Below, piece by piece: positions 20,770-32,963 of a stretch of 64,000 bases of DNA. The notes under the pieces were generated by a model. The model did no database searches. It worked only from the letters and a program-made list of their open reading frames with translations, and was not told the origin of the DNA. The stretch comes from Taudactylus pleione (Eukaryota; Chordata; Amphibia; Anura; Myobatrachidae). The stretch spans positions 642,001-706,000 of the forward strand of contig JAUIMM010000698.1 of assembly GCA_031769625.1 (NCBI GenBank). The letters run 5' to 3'. The translations under genes and the position numbers were made by a program. Within the stretch, counting starts at the first letter, position 1; every line of letters begins with the position of its first letter.

Positions 20770-21780
20770 GTCTGATGGCCCTGATTATTCTTACTGCATA
20801 GGGGCTTGTGCAGTAGGAGAAGCTTGCGCTTTAAATAAGCCTTCTGTCTTTGCAACATATTAGCAGTCAAGTTTGTGACTTTTATGCAAAAACCCAGTGA
20901 AAATATAATACAGTATGCAACTGTCGCAGGCACTTGTATACCGCTGCGATGCATACTGGTGGGTTGTTTTTTTATAACTACGACTGCCTACTAGACTCAT
21001 TTACTGTACTGTATTTAACTTCTATTTTGCAGTGATGTGCGTCATAGTGCATAGATTTTTTTAGAATTATTTATTGAATGTTTTCTGTTTTATTTAATGT
21101 TTTCTTGTGCTGGGGTTTTCCACTTTTGTCCTAATGTTGGTATGTTTTCATTTGAACTATCCACCAGGACATTAGGGTCACTTCACTGTGGCAGAGGGGC
21201 GGGGAACCTGTTACACATTGTGCTAGAGAGAAATTCACCCATGTCCCACAGCACACAGTTACAAAGAGAACTTGTATTGATATCCATTGATAAGCATGGA
21301 TATCCTTAAAACCTTTGATGATGGCATTCAGGTTTGCAACTTTTTATGCTGAAAACCCAGTGAAATTATAACATACAATATGTGACTGTCGCAGTCACAG
21401 GCAATTGGATGCGGCTGCAACATTTGCATATTTTGTTTTTTTATTTACATAACTGCCGCTGCGTACTACTATAGTTCACTTGCAGAGCGATCTAAAAGTA
21501 GCATTTTAAAAATATACTGTATATAATATAATATTGAAAACAAAATCATATTCAAAATTATTCTTCAATACCCTTGTGCTTAATAGAAATCAAAATGGCT
21601 AAGGCCATGCTAAGCTGTCAACATACAACTTCGCTACAGAAACCAACTAGTGTATTTAGGTGCTATACACATTCACTTCTGATGGCCCTGATTATTCTCA
21701 CTGTTATTGCATAGGGGCTTGTGCAGTGTGATAAGCTCGTGCTTTGAATAAGGCCGCTGTCTGCAACATTATTAAGAACA
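20770..21780. repeat. dispersed direct repeats (two modules, two copies each)
   Basis: Module a, starting CTGATGGCCCTGATTATTCT, occurs at about 20773 and 21680. Module b, with AAAACCCAGTGAAA and ACTGTCGCAG, occurs at about 20885 and 21350. The same segment therefore appears twice with divergence, either a local duplication or two insertions of one repeat. No coding sequence. Confidence 0.6.
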
Positions 21781-21971
21781 ATAAGATACTGTAATGTAAG
21801 CTGTTAGAGAATGTGTCAGCATTTAACTAAAGTCATGAAAATATCTCATTTTATTAAAGTCTGCCCATGTGTTATATTAACAGCCACGCTTGCTACTTTT
21901 ACACAGAAATTCCAGATTTGAGTCTCGGGCTGGAATGGAGTCTGAGGCTATTGACGTAAGGTGGATTGTCT

Positions 21972-22317
21972 CAGTGGCATCACAAGAGGGATGCAGGGGG
22001 TGCGGGACACACCCATGTGTCACCCGCAGAGGGGTGACACCAAGGCGTAGAGTCCCCCTCAGTGACAGGAGCCCGGGTGCTGCATTGTAGCATTAAGTGC
22101 AGCACTCTGCTCCTGACACTGTGAGGGAGCTGGCACTGCAAACAGGGCAGTCCGCACCTCCAGCTCCCCCCTTCCTCAGTAATAACCACAGGGGTTCAGG
22201 CCATGAGACACGCCCCTTCCCATGTGGCCCCACCCCTACCTATGATGCCACACACCCTTTTCGTTGGTGCGCGGTCCCTTCCCTCACCAGGTGACACTGC
22301 AGGGAGGGACACCACTG
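21972..22317. mobile_element. hAT-like MITE (CAGTGGCATCAC family)
   Basis: Left end CAGTGGCATCACAAGAGGG and inverted right end CAGTGGTGTCCCTCC. Flanks GATTGTCT (21964-21971) and GATTGTGT (22318-22325) match at 7 of 8 positions. The interior has hairpin-prone GC-rich sequence and no ORF. Confidence 0.82.
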
Positions 22318-22325
22318 GATTGTGT

Positions 22326-22754
22326 TAAGTAGTTTCTGCTCATGGAGAGCGTCTCGAGACAGTGCCTCAGGACACGGCTCTTTTAGATTCTGCAGATTGC
22401 ACTGCAGAGCTGTAGCAAGCAGGGGCACTGGCGACTCTGAGTGAGTCGCTGACAGCTCCCCCCCTGCACTGCAAATCATATACTCCTGCACACTGCACAG
22501 TGCAGTGTGCAGTGCTCACACACCCCGGCGGCAGTGGCTTCCACTGACTGAGAGAGGCTAGAGAGGTGGATGTCAAGTGACTTGAATCATTCGAACATCT
22601 AAATGATTCGAGCCATTGTGTCAAGGCATTCACTCAGTAGCCATCTCTAGAGGGAATGCAATCAGCTGAAATGCTCCAACATGGCTACGTTAGTGCATCT
22701 GTTCTCCAACCTAGACAAGCAGAAAACCTGACCTGCAGGACAGATGGTAATGTA
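22326..22754. other. unassigned sequence
   Basis: Two short inverted motifs (GCACACTGCACAGTGCAGTGTGC at 22492-22514 and AATCATTCG/CGAATGATT-like pairs near 22586) but no larger feature. Confidence 0.4.
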
Positions 22755-22758
22755 CATA

Positions 22759-23318
22759 GGCAAACGCAGGGGTTTTTCCGTCTGCCTGGAAACCCCCCTC
22801 CCCAACCCACACCATGACCGCAATAGAAATAGTAATATAATAGATTGTTACTAGCGCTGCATGTTCTTCTCAGTATCACAAATGAAATAAATAGCACCAC
22901 CTGTGGATCTTTTAACATGTATCAGCCAGTAAAAAATAACCTGTGCACCAATTAAGGGATTTGGAAAACATGCACGGTTAGGGGTGCAATGCTATAGAGC
23001 CCAATATTTACATATATGTCAAGGGCAGTTCTATATTCTTCTCCTGCTCCTCCAGACTCCCGGACTTGCTCCCATGCCCTGGAATGGTGCTCACATCTAA
23101 AATAAAACATTCAGCTCAGGCAGGATGGCCCTACTGCCGCATTTAATGGCTTACTGTGATCACTGGTCCTCTATATGCTGGAATTATGACACACAATACA
23201 CTTTGTATGACACATATCAAAGCTGGTTAAGTGCTAATTCTACCCTCCTTATGGACTGGCCACACTCACTCTAAAATCAAGCATTTGGAAACCCCCTTCT
23301 AGAATTCCTGCGTTTGCC
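22759..23318. mobile_element. MITE with GGCAAACGCAGG terminal repeats
   Basis: GGCAAACGCAGG at the left and its inverted copy CCTGCGTTTGCC at the right, with a second inner match GGAAACCCCC. If the true terminus is CAGTGGCAAACG (seen on the right), this is hAT-like. A clear target duplication was not found. Confidence 0.65.
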
Positions 23319-24145
23319 ACTGTTGTATGTCACATGATAAATTACTTAGAATATGAATATAGCAAGTCAGGTTTGTGACACCCCCGTGCACTGCTATGGT
23401 GGTTTGTTGTACTCTACATCTGCGGCTTTATAGCGACTATGTCCAAGAGTACGTCTGTTATACTGCAATACTATAGTGCCATCTCCATTCACTGCTATTG
23501 TATTCAGTTCCGTAGTTTTCATCAGTGGAGCACTGGCCACGCAGAGGTTAAGCTGTGTATTATGTGCCATGGATTCAGTAGCTTCTCACTGTGCCCTTCC
23601 ATGGTATTTCATAACGGGACTAAGATGCCTGTATGACGCGGCCTGAGCAACAATGAGGGAAGACACTTAGTATCTGGGGACAGGCTGATCGTGATAAGGT
23701 TTTGGAAGGGAATATTTAGAATACACAGGCATAATATATGGGACTGCATACTGGTGTTTACACCAACCTGTCTGTGCCATCATCCCTGGATATCTCAGAC
23801 TGCTGCACTTACTCCATCTCTCCATGCCCTCTGAAGTCAGCACCCATCAATCAACACTTGGGCTAGGAACATTATCCTCTGCAACTCCTCTTGGACAGAT
23901 GATGACAATTTTCTGACTCCCGTCAGATTTCCTGCTCTCTATCTGTTATTTCCTGGTCAACTCCTGTCAAAATTTTTACCTAAATGCTGTGGTAGGTACA
24001 GAACATGAAAGCTAACAAAACTAGCTACAGAAAACAAATATTCTGGGGATATTAACTTTCCCCAGACTCAAATTCACAACCAGCGGCTATAATGAAACAT
24101 TTGCAGGATTGGCTCTAGAATCGTGACACTTATACAAATACAGCG
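23319..24145. other. unassigned sequence upstream of the L1 tail
   Basis: No readable protein, terminal repeats or tandem repeats. The start of the L1 insertion may lie in here. Confidence 0.35.
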
Positions 24146-25330
24146 TTGGACACCCAATTCCTTTCAGAAGGTAATTTAACAACCTTTCTTCATTGCTTTG
24201 AAGCAGAGATTGATCAGGAATTAAAGGACAACCCCTTACTCTGGTCGGTATATCTTTTATGGCATATACTGAGACGTAAAGCGAATATTAATGAATATAA
24301 GTCTCTGTTTTTAACATTTCTAGATAATGAGGCTTTCCAGCATGGGGAGGCTGCTCATCCTTTTACAGTTCTTTGGCAAAAGGGACTCAAAAGTGCTGGA
24401 GTGGTGGACTCGTCTACCAGAAAGCTTTTATGTTTTGATTAGGCCAGAATAAACTTCCCAATTCTACAGCGCTTCCCACTAGCTAATTTCCAGATGCTAT
24501 ATTACGCCGCCTCCGTTACTGAGGGGTTCTCGGAAGGAGATTGGTCGAATTCGCTAGATGAACTGTTGGGTTCCCCGCTTGCCACCAGAAAGGCCATATC
24601 TGCACATTACATATTCTTATGCTCTCCAATGGACCATTCCACTAGTCATTCGGGAATACGACAGTGGCTCGTAGATTTTCCCAGTCTTAATTGTCCCTTA
24701 TTAGTTAAAAATCTAATTTCCACATGTCGCTTAATCCCTTCAATGCCATACCAGGAATTGTTTTATTACATATTTCATAGAGCTTACTACTCACCCCACA
24801 GACAATACTTGGCGGGTATGTCCACTTCTCATGAATGCCGCCACTGCTGGAGAACTAGGGCAGATATTTTTCACTGCCTCTGGGCATGCCCACTAATACG
24901 ACGCTTTTGGAACAGGTTAAAAAAATTTCTATGGATCATTTAGTGAATTATCTGCCATTTACAGCAGATTGGGCAATTTTTGGTATTATACCGGAGAGTC
25001 AGCGGATCTCCAAAGGTTGCAGAAAACTGCTGCTAGCAATTGGCGCAGCTGCACGCAAGTCCATCCTACAGGAGTGAATTCTGACTCTCCCACCCTCTTT
25101 AAATTTATTTAAACAGAAAATCCACCACATTTTCCAGATGGATTGGGTGGAGACAACCTTAAATAAAGACGGATTAGTTGCTAACTTTTTTGACTCCTGG
25201 GAGAGTTACATCTCCATCCTACTAATCGATTTCCAGAGTTGTATTAAACATTCACTTCACAACACAGAATGGTATGAAACCAGAACTCTATTGGGTGACC
25301 CTCCCATATTACTAGAGAATTAATTCTTCT
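24146..25330 (+). pseudogene. L1/Tx1-type LINE ORF2 C-terminal remnant
   Basis: Plus-strand pieces in shifted frames resemble the C-terminal third of L1-clade ORF2. 24146-24442 has LLWSVYLLWHILRRK. 24494-24943 is the best piece, ending with ECRHCWRTRADIFHCLWACP and IRRFWNRLKKF, the cysteine-rich block with C-x2-C then H and C before FW that marks L1 ORF2 tails. 25138-25323 continues with a MDWVETTLNKDG segment. The RT and endonuclease domains are missing, so it is a 5'-truncated copy with at least two frameshifts. The 3' end and poly-A were not located with confidence. Confidence 0.75.
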
Positions 25331-26019
25331 TTATTAGGATGTCTATTGATTTAGGGTTCTTTTTGGCTCTCCTCGTCTCTAGGGTGGTCCAGGGTGGAAT
25401 GTGTCTCCAAGATATCAGCTGGGCTGTGGTATATTCTCCTATGTCTTTAGGAGAACTACCGCTTTGTTTGTATGTACCAATGTGTAATTTTGTATTCTAT
25501 TGTGTGGAGTTGTGGACGCATATATGTATATACTTATATATCCTTTATTGTATTGTATCACAGGGAGAAAAAAACCTGTGGGAACCCTGTTCCTTCTGTC
25601 ACAGCCCTGGCTCTACCTGATAGATGACATCAGCTCCTCGCCTCACAACATTGTTGCTGCCTCGTCTCCCAAATGCCCAACTTGCTCCTCAGGTACTTGA
25701 CACATTCACTGGCTGCTAGAGCCTTTATTTTTACCTATATGTCTCGTGCCTCCTCTCTTCCCACTTCTCCCCCATGCCACTCTGCCTTGCGGGCAGTCTA
25801 GATCCTGCTAGGTCTTTCCCAGTTCTACAACACCATCCATTCATACATATATAAACCATTATGCTTTACAGCATGCTCCTATATTTATTTTACAATAAGC
25901 CGCAGTCATTTTACTCTTATACATATTATATATATATAATATATACTGTATATATTAGAAACAAGACTATAAACATAAAGTCATACAATAGTATTACTTG
26001 CAAAATAAAGGGATGTAGT
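25331..26019. other. probable LINE 3' UTR and AT-rich sequence
   Basis: Follows the ORF2 tail directly. It includes an AT-rich (TA)-like run at 25926-25955. No other feature. Confidence 0.35.
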
Positions 26020-26372
26020 TATTACACCGGCTGTCAGGACACCGGTACTAAGAATGCCGGTGCCAGAATCCTGACTCCAGACAGAATCCCAGTGCCAGTA
26101 TCCCGACCGCCGGCATGCCGACAGTAAGTATTGGGGTTAGGGGGAGGGTATGGCACTAGGGGGAGAGTTAGTGTTAGGCTGCGGGGGGTGGGTTTGGTTT
26201 AGGCTGTTAAAGGTTTAGGCTATGGGGGGATGGATTAGGTTTAGGCTGCGGGGAGGGGTAGGGGATGGGTAGTATACTTACCTCCTTCTGTCAGGATTGT
26301 GACCTGCACAGGATCCCGGCGTCAGGATTCTGACCGCCAGGATCCTGAGCTCCGGCATCCAATACCCAACCC
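26020..26372. repeat. fold-back element with telomere-like core, copy A
   Basis: Left arm blocks such as CCGGTGCCAGAATCCTGAC and CCGGCATGCCGAC have inverted counterparts in the right arm (GGATCCCGGCGTCAGGATTC, CTCCGGCATCC). The core is G-rich with repeated TTAGG and TTAGGGGG runs, that is, degenerate TTAGGG on the plus strand. CAGTAAGTATTG sits at the arm-core border. It is in the opposite orientation to copies B and C. Confidence 0.6.
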
Positions 26373-27483
26373 AATATAAATATAGTTTACATTAAGTCCA
26401 CCATGGCTATTTCAGCGAGTCATAAAGAATTACATGCAATATGACTTTACCATTTCCAATTACCCTTTACCAACTTATGCGTAGCTGGGTTACATTCCCC
26501 TTTCACAAATCTTCAGTTGTTCCCAGGTCTCTAGTACACCATTCTCTCACTGGCACATTTTCAGTTCAGCTATAAACAAAAAATAAGAGCTCATTCAACT
26601 ACAAAAAGTCTCATAGCTCATTTGATTAAGAAGAGACATTGTGTTTGTTATATAGTGAGAGAAAGCAGAGTTTTTATCAAAATCTAAACTATTATAGCAA
26701 AGGAATGCCAGATCTTAAAAGAGCAGTTATTTTTTATAGATAATGCTGCCTTGGAGAGGAGGCTGGGATTGAGATTTATAAGACAGGCAGTCCAATCAAA
26801 GTAACACATGACTTAAGTAACAAGAAGAATTGTGCCTTTTATTAGTACAGTTATTGGTAATATAGTTTGCAACATTATAGCAAATAAAATGAAGCTTTTT
26901 TTGACTAATCTGGAATCACTGAATGTAAGACAAACGTTATCTCCCTCTCAGAACATTGCTGTGCTCAGGATACCAGAAAAGTGTGCTTTATTTAACATAG
27001 TGTGGTGATTTTGTTACGTTACAACTGTATTTTGTAGGGGGTTGGGTAGGGGAGGTGGACAGTGACAATTTCACCAGTGAGTATGTGACCTCAGTATGCC
27101 AGTGCCGAGATCCTGATGCTAGTAAGCCTTTTACTCATTCAGTTGTTATCACTTTAAACATGGCAATTACTGGAATGCTTAAAGTTATAACATAAACACG
27201 GGTCAAATACAGTTCACCAGTTTGGGGATCCTGGCGCCGACAATAGGCCAAACACCCACAGCCTGGGACCCAATGAGTGGTGGCAACATAACAACAAGGG
27301 AATAAGATATATTTAAACAATAGTGATTGTACACAATGCAATGGGATACAAATGGCAGTATAACAATAATATCTCTTTCATATAAAAATGTAAAATCAGT
27401 TCAAGTGGTTCTCTAGGTGAGGCAAAATACTTGCTCAGCTTTCATAGGAGTGAGGTATTGATTATGAGTGCAGGAAGTGCTGT
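26373..27483. other. unassigned AT-rich sequence
   Basis: No feature apart from short echoes of the fold-back arms (CAGTGCCGAGATCCTGA near 27100 and GGGATCCTGGCGCCGACA near 27225), which may be a badly decayed further copy. Confidence 0.35.
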
Positions 27484-27556
27484 GTTGCTCCCCCCCCTTC
27501 TCCCGACCCAGGGTCCTGTGCACACAGCACACCCTGCACCCATTAAAGATACGCCC
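27484..27556. mobile_element. right-end fragment of the CAGGGGCGT hAT-like MITE
   Basis: CACCCTGCACCCATTA then AGATACGCCC matches the right end of the copy at 18797-19133. The left part is absent. Confidence 0.6.
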
Positions 27557-28169
27557 ACAAGTGTAGTGAAAAGGGGTGGAATTTTCCCGTAGGCAATAAA
27601 CACTACAAGGTTTATGACTAGGTATAAAATAAGGGAAGGAGTAGCATAGGCATATAGCTGTAGGGGTGCTGCAGTGCAAGATTAAGCAGATTACTCCCAC
27701 ATGCAGCAGAGACTGACCAAGTCTTGAGCATAGGAGGATTCACAAAGAAACGAAGGTCATGTGATCAACAAAGACTTATGGAGCACTCTTGTAGCTTCAT
27801 ATCACACAAGATTAATTAAAATCTAACTTTTATTATTACAGTGAAATACATTAAAATTGGTTTACAGAACAAACACTATACACAAGATATTAAGGTGTGA
27901 ATGACACAAAAGGACGGCGAAATATTACAAACAATATCCTACGACATACATGCACAATACATAAAATAAATAAAAAATAAACCCATTGGTTACTGATGAA
28001 TATAGACAGTGTTTTGCTGTCTAAAAAAATGTATATTTGGTTGATTGGCTAAGCTTCCATGTTCTCAGCCAATCAACGCATCCCCATTAATTTTTATGGC
28101 AGTGTCCCCGAGGGACCTGGCATTTTGTATTTGCTCTGTACAGAGTGTACAGTGCATGTCCGGTAAGCT
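27557..28169. other. unassigned sequence
   Basis: AT-rich. GAGCACTCTTGTAGCTTC at about 27782 recalls retroelement termini in frogs, but nothing firm is present. Confidence 0.35.
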
Positions 28170-28650
28170 CATTTTGGTTTGTTATTTTACCAAGATCCTT
28201 TGATGCCTACATGGAATGAACAAGTGGCATCATGCCGTGGCAGGCTTGCTGGGAATTTAAGGACGTCTGTAGAGAACAATATTATTTACTATTCTTTTAC
28301 CATTAACCTCACACCCACCACTCAGGGGTGTGGGGAATAGCCCCAGGTTTTTAGCCCAGGGCTGTTTTTTCCTTGGGAAGGGGGACCCCTTTTGATTTTT
28401 GGAATCCAAACTTTCCAAGGAATTCCAGCCCTGGTCTGACCAGTTTTGGGCTGGTTGCAATTATGGCAAGAGGACCCCATGCTCTGTGTGCCCTGGTATA
28501 GCGTCACCCCCTTGCTGGTTTAGCCCTGTGCTAGTTATAGGAAAATAGGGGGAACCCCTTGCCATTCTCCCCTGTATTTTCCCATATCATCCCAGGCTGA
28601 GAAGTTCGGGTCTGGTTACTGATTTGGTAGGGAAGCCCACAATTTTTTTT
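28170..28650. repeat. unclassified interspersed repeat R1 (copy 2)
   Basis: Matches 1930-2400 in block order: CATCATGCCGTGGCAGGC, CAGGGGTGTGG, AAGGGGGACC, GGAATTCCAGCCCTG and GACCCCATGCTCTGTGTG. No ends defined. Confidence 0.5.
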
Positions 28651-29351
28651 TTCATTTTCAACTCTTTATAACCTTTTCAAAACTTACAAAGCCTACACTG
28701 ATCATACTGACCGTAAGTATATCTGCAGGTCCTATTCTCTACGTTAAAAAATCAATAGTTTTTCCAATGTTCTAAAGATGGGTTTTTGGTCATTTTGCCT
28801 TCTATTTTGACTCTAGTAATTGGTCAGTTTCCAACACCAATGGAAAAATGCCACAAAAAATGTTCAGTAAATGTACCCCTAAGACTCTCATTCATAAAGC
28901 TGCTGCCCAATAATGCTGATAATGCCACCCATTCTATATATCAACTCCCAGGAAATGCCCATCCCCCTACTTAAGTATACAGGTAATAGGAACTTAAAAA
29001 TTTTCAACTGACCCTAGTGAACCATCTTTGGAGTAGAGCAGAACCATATGTATTTGTTAGCATAAGCACCAAAAATAACTTCATTCTTTTTACATAACTA
29101 ATCAATAAAGATCAGAAATACAAGCTACATTTGATGCAAGAAAGAAATACAGATCCATTCTTATCTACTCATCATACACTTTATGCAGTGTCTGCTGATC
29201 ACTAGGATCTCCATATCGGCGAATAGAGTGCAGCAGTCACCCTCCACTATCTATATGACTGCAATGCCAATTATCTGAGATTACAACAAAGACCTATTGA
29301 AAAACACACTTTCTTAATGATTCTTAATGATTATACAACATTCTGTCAGAA
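28651..29351. other. unassigned sequence
   Basis: AT-rich. No recognised feature. Confidence 0.4.
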
Positions 29352-29938
29352 GCGGTATGATATCCCGGCTGCCGCATGGCCGGGAGTTCGAATCCCAGCA
29401 GTGGCAGCCCGACAAACCAGCAGAGCCTGGCAGCGGAAGCCCGACAGCACTGCAAATCCCGATCGTCCTAAGGTAAGTATCTACTAACCTAACCTCCCTA
29501 ACCCTAACCCTCCTTAGGGGAGCCTAACCCTAACCTTCCCCCCCAGTGCCTAACCCTAATCCCCCCTCTAAGTGCCTGAACCTAACCCCCCCCTTCCCCA
29601 CTGCCTAAACCTAAGTCCCCTGGGGGGGTGCCTAACCCTAAGTCCCGCCCGGGGGTGCCTAACCCTAACCCTCCCTCCCCCTAGCCTAACCCTAACCCTC
29701 CCGGGGGTGCCTAACCCTAAGTCCCTCCCGGGAGCCCTAAACCTAACCCACCCCCCGCGGCTGTCCGCTCGTGGCGCCCGGCATCCCTTCGATCGGGATG
29801 CCGGGCGCCTGTCTCCCGGCGACGGGGAAATGACAGGGGTCTAGATATAGACGACCGGAATTTCGCCCTCGCCGGGATATGACAGTCGGAAAGCCAGCTG
29901 CCGGTATTAAGGCAGCCGGCTTCCCGATTGTATACCCT
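29352..29938. repeat. fold-back element with telomere-like core, copy B
   Basis: Starts GCGGTATGATATCCCGGCTGC and ends with an inverted GCAGCCGGCTTCCCGATTGTATACCC. An inner palindrome GGCGCCCGGCATCCC/GGGATGCCGGGCGCC lies at 29774-29810. The core from about 29485 to 29750 is C-rich, built of CCTAACCCTAA and GGGGGTGCCTAACCCTAAG units, a degenerate (CCCTAA)n. AAGGTAAGTATC lies at the arm-core border. A B-box-like GTTCGAATCCC at 29386 is part of the arm and not evidence of a tRNA. Confidence 0.75.
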
Positions 29939-31877
29939 ATCTGTCTATATTGTGAGAAGTGATTTTGGGCAGGTTTATTACACTGCCTATATCTTTATCA
30001 ATATTGATAGAGATTTCTTGTTTATTTGTAACAAAGATAATACACAAAAGTCCTTTATCTTTATGCTCTTTCCTTGTATTTTTGTTTGTGTGTTTTTTTA
30101 TGTGTTTATGTTTATATCTTTTTAATGCATATCTAATAAAATATCCTCTTTTAATATAACTAACAATTACACAAGAGTGCCCCCAAAAAGAGGTTTTCTC
30201 TTTTTTGTTTTGTCTACTTGACAAAACCTTCCCCTAAAAATCGATTAATATAAGCCCTGGGGAGCACCACCAACACCTTAAGACTTAACTTGGCACTGTT
30301 CTGTCAAAACTTATTTAGACATGTTGGTAAGCGATATACTAAACAAACAGTACTGAATATATAGAAAATAATAAGTTTGGTGCAGGTATTCTCTCCCTCA
30401 CTGCCTATATCTCATAATATTATATTTATGCATTGCACACAAGTAGACCCTGGGGTACACTCCTAAATCAGTGACTATAATCTATACCATTTACTAATAC
30501 AAGGTGAACAATTACTTTAGGTTAAATTAACTCCTATCGCTGCAGATGATGAGTCCTACTCGACACCCACACTCATACTAAAACTGCACTTGACGAACGG
30601 GACTTCTCCACTTTTTGAAGGATACACAGTGACAGCACTGATATTTTAAAAAAATTAATGAAAAAGGTGGGGGAGAGAATTTAAGTCCCTCTATTCCCCC
30701 CTCACCAACTAAGATACAAAGATTGGGACATCCTCGTATAATACAGTGGAGTCTCTTGAAAATATGTGCCTCCATAGAAATGTATCACTATTCATCAGTG
30801 TGGATCTCCAGGCATTAACCCCTGCACTACGGAAAAATGTTGGAGTCCAGGGATGGGAGAAGATCTCCCCCCAACCTGGCATCCATAAAATCAGGGGCAC
30901 CCAAAATTGAAAGATGTGTGTACCCTCTTTCAAATGATAAGGCCGCCTACTAATTGTCTGATGATCAAACATGATCACTGGACAATTTGACCCTGTACTA
31001 TGGAAATCATACATTTTCCATATATGGGGGTTGGACACTACGTTCCCAGTCATAATACACTGGCTACTGTGTGGGCACTTATATTTGAAAGTGGGAGTCT
31101 GCTCTTTCAAATTATGTGGCCCACTAATAGCGCTATTGCCTAGTGATCACCTGTGATTTTCGGCTTCTTGAGTGGGGTGGCACTAATAGCTGCACCTAGA
31201 AGTCAGCTGGAACTTGTAAATCCCAATGAACTAATGCATTTCATCTTGCATTTGAGACTTTATTAAACATAAATTAATTCCACTTAAAAATACATTGAGT
31301 ATGGTTCAAAAAGAAAATCTGTTTACTCAGTAGGTTAGAAACATAACTAAAAAACATTTTATTGCCATTAAGCATCTTAAAGTTTCAACAAAATATTTTA
31401 TTGTACATTATACTGTTGTACATATTGTAATTACATAAGTATCTTTAATATATGATTTTGAACTAAAACCATAAATTTTAATGTGTAATCAACACGCTGT
31501 ATTTTTAATTATTAGAAGATTAGTAGGAAAATGTATCCCTGAAACGACTGGTCTCTCAGAGAGATTCTCTAGCATCTTATGAATATTTGGCAGTTGATGA
31601 ATATTGATATTTGAGGTTTGGCTAAATACAAAAAATCAAATGTGTTTTTATTTAAAATACTTCAGAAATGCTATATGAAGCTATAGTTTGAAGTCGGAAT
31701 TAACCTTTAATGTAGGATCATTCTCTAACACCATCTGACCATGTAAAACTATTCATTATTAATGCCTCTTGTGTTATCAATACCACACCCCCATCCTTAT
31801 CGACTTCTTTTATTATGATGGACAGTCATTTTTAGCTGTCTGAAAGAAATTTCTATTACTGTATGGAACAGAGACTA
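29939..31877. other. unassigned AT-rich sequence
   Basis: About 1.9 kb with no readable domain. GGGGAGCACCACCAA at 30260-30275 recurs inverted at 33715-33729, hinting at one repeat in two orientations. A short stretch at 30560-31200 has 61-133-codon open frames with no motif. Confidence 0.35.
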
Positions 31878-31959
31878 ACCAGAAAGTCCAAATAAAGTTG
31901 TTATTTATGGCTCACATATTTATACATGTATTAACTTAACTTTATTTGGACTTTCTGGT
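31878..31959. repeat. perfect 22-bp inverted repeat
   Basis: ACCAGAAAGTCCAAATAAAG with its exact inverted copy 38 bases later (31938-31959). It could be the head-to-head junction of two retroelement terminal repeats, since the right copy runs into CTGGTGAGTGCTC and CTGGTGGAGCACC. Confidence 0.75.
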
Positions 31960-32062
31960 GAGTGCTCTTTCTGTTATTTAGTTTATTTTGGATATACTTG
32001 GATCCCACAAAGATCTCTGGTGGAGCACCCCACATCTACTCATTTGTTAAGATGTGAGTGCA

Positions 32063-32949
32063 CCCTTTGCATCCACATTCTGACCTCCCTAAATATGCTA
32101 GAGACTGGGATTGGGATTTGCATTTTGATCTAGGTGACGATGATTGTATCAAGATTTTTCAAAATACGTTTATCAGTTCTATGAGTTGCTCTGTGATTGA
32201 AACACAATATTAGGTTTTGTCATGCTGGTACATATGCCCTCTTCGCCTTGCTAAGATGTTTCCTGGTGTTCCAGATGGTTGCTGGCATTCACTGGCAGCG
32301 GGTTCTCAGTAACATGTTTGGATCAGGTGATATCTGATTGTGGGTGGAGAGATCCCCTTTGATCCCTCCTTCTGGCTTCTCACCCTATACCCTGTAAACC
32401 TATAAAAAGTCCCTGTTAAAGTTGTCAATAGTGCCGCTAATGCTGTGATTCCTGTTCGTTCGCTTCCCCCCACAATTAAGGACTGGTTAGCCAGAATTAA
32501 TTTGTACATGTCTATGGAGGACCTCCATATGGGTCATGAGATATCTCAAGAGTTCTCCTGTATTTGGTTCCCATGGCTGTAATCCAAGTCCTCTACAATT
32601 GTTGGTTGAGCGTTGGTATCTTCTCATGGTCGGGTTAGACTAGATACCATTGTGGGCTCCCTTCCCCTTTCTAGTTACTGGTATTGTTGGGAAGACAACT
32701 CCCCCCGTCTTTTCCCCTACTACTTTCCCTCCCCCTCCTCTTGTGTGTTTTTGTATGTTTTGTTGGATCTCCATATGTCAGTCTTTATTGCTTGGTTTAT
32801 ACTGTACCGGATGTTTTCAAGTTCTGCTGTTTAATACGATTGTATATTACGTTTTATGTATCTTGTATTTGGATTTTACTCCACATGTGGATGTACTGTA
32901 TTAGGTCTATTTTGTATCTGAAAACAATGAACATATATAGCAAAAAAAA
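32063..32949 (+). mobile_element. 5'-truncated L1/Tx1-type LINE with target duplication
   Basis: Flanked by AAGATGTGAGTGCA (32049-32062) and AAGATGTGAGCGCA (32950-32963), 13 of 14 matching. It ends in an A-run directly before the right copy, as expected for target-primed reverse transcription. Inside, plus-strand peptide pieces of ORF2's tail are readable, including CPLRLAKMFPGVPDGCW (32235-32285) and, further on, TIKDWLARINLYMSMEDL, a typical L1 C-terminal segment. Several stops break it. The 3' UTR is AT-rich. Confidence 0.75.
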
Positions 32950-32963
32950 AAGATGTGAGCGCA

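Noticed and set aside
29380..29400. tRNA or SINE B-box (GTTCGAATCCC)
   Set aside because: It lies in the arm of a fold-back element. No A-box or cloverleaf fits around it.
30709..31110. 133-codon minus-strand open frame as a host exon
   Set aside because: No recognisable domain, splice sites or conservation signal. It may be a decayed repeat, so it was left unassigned.
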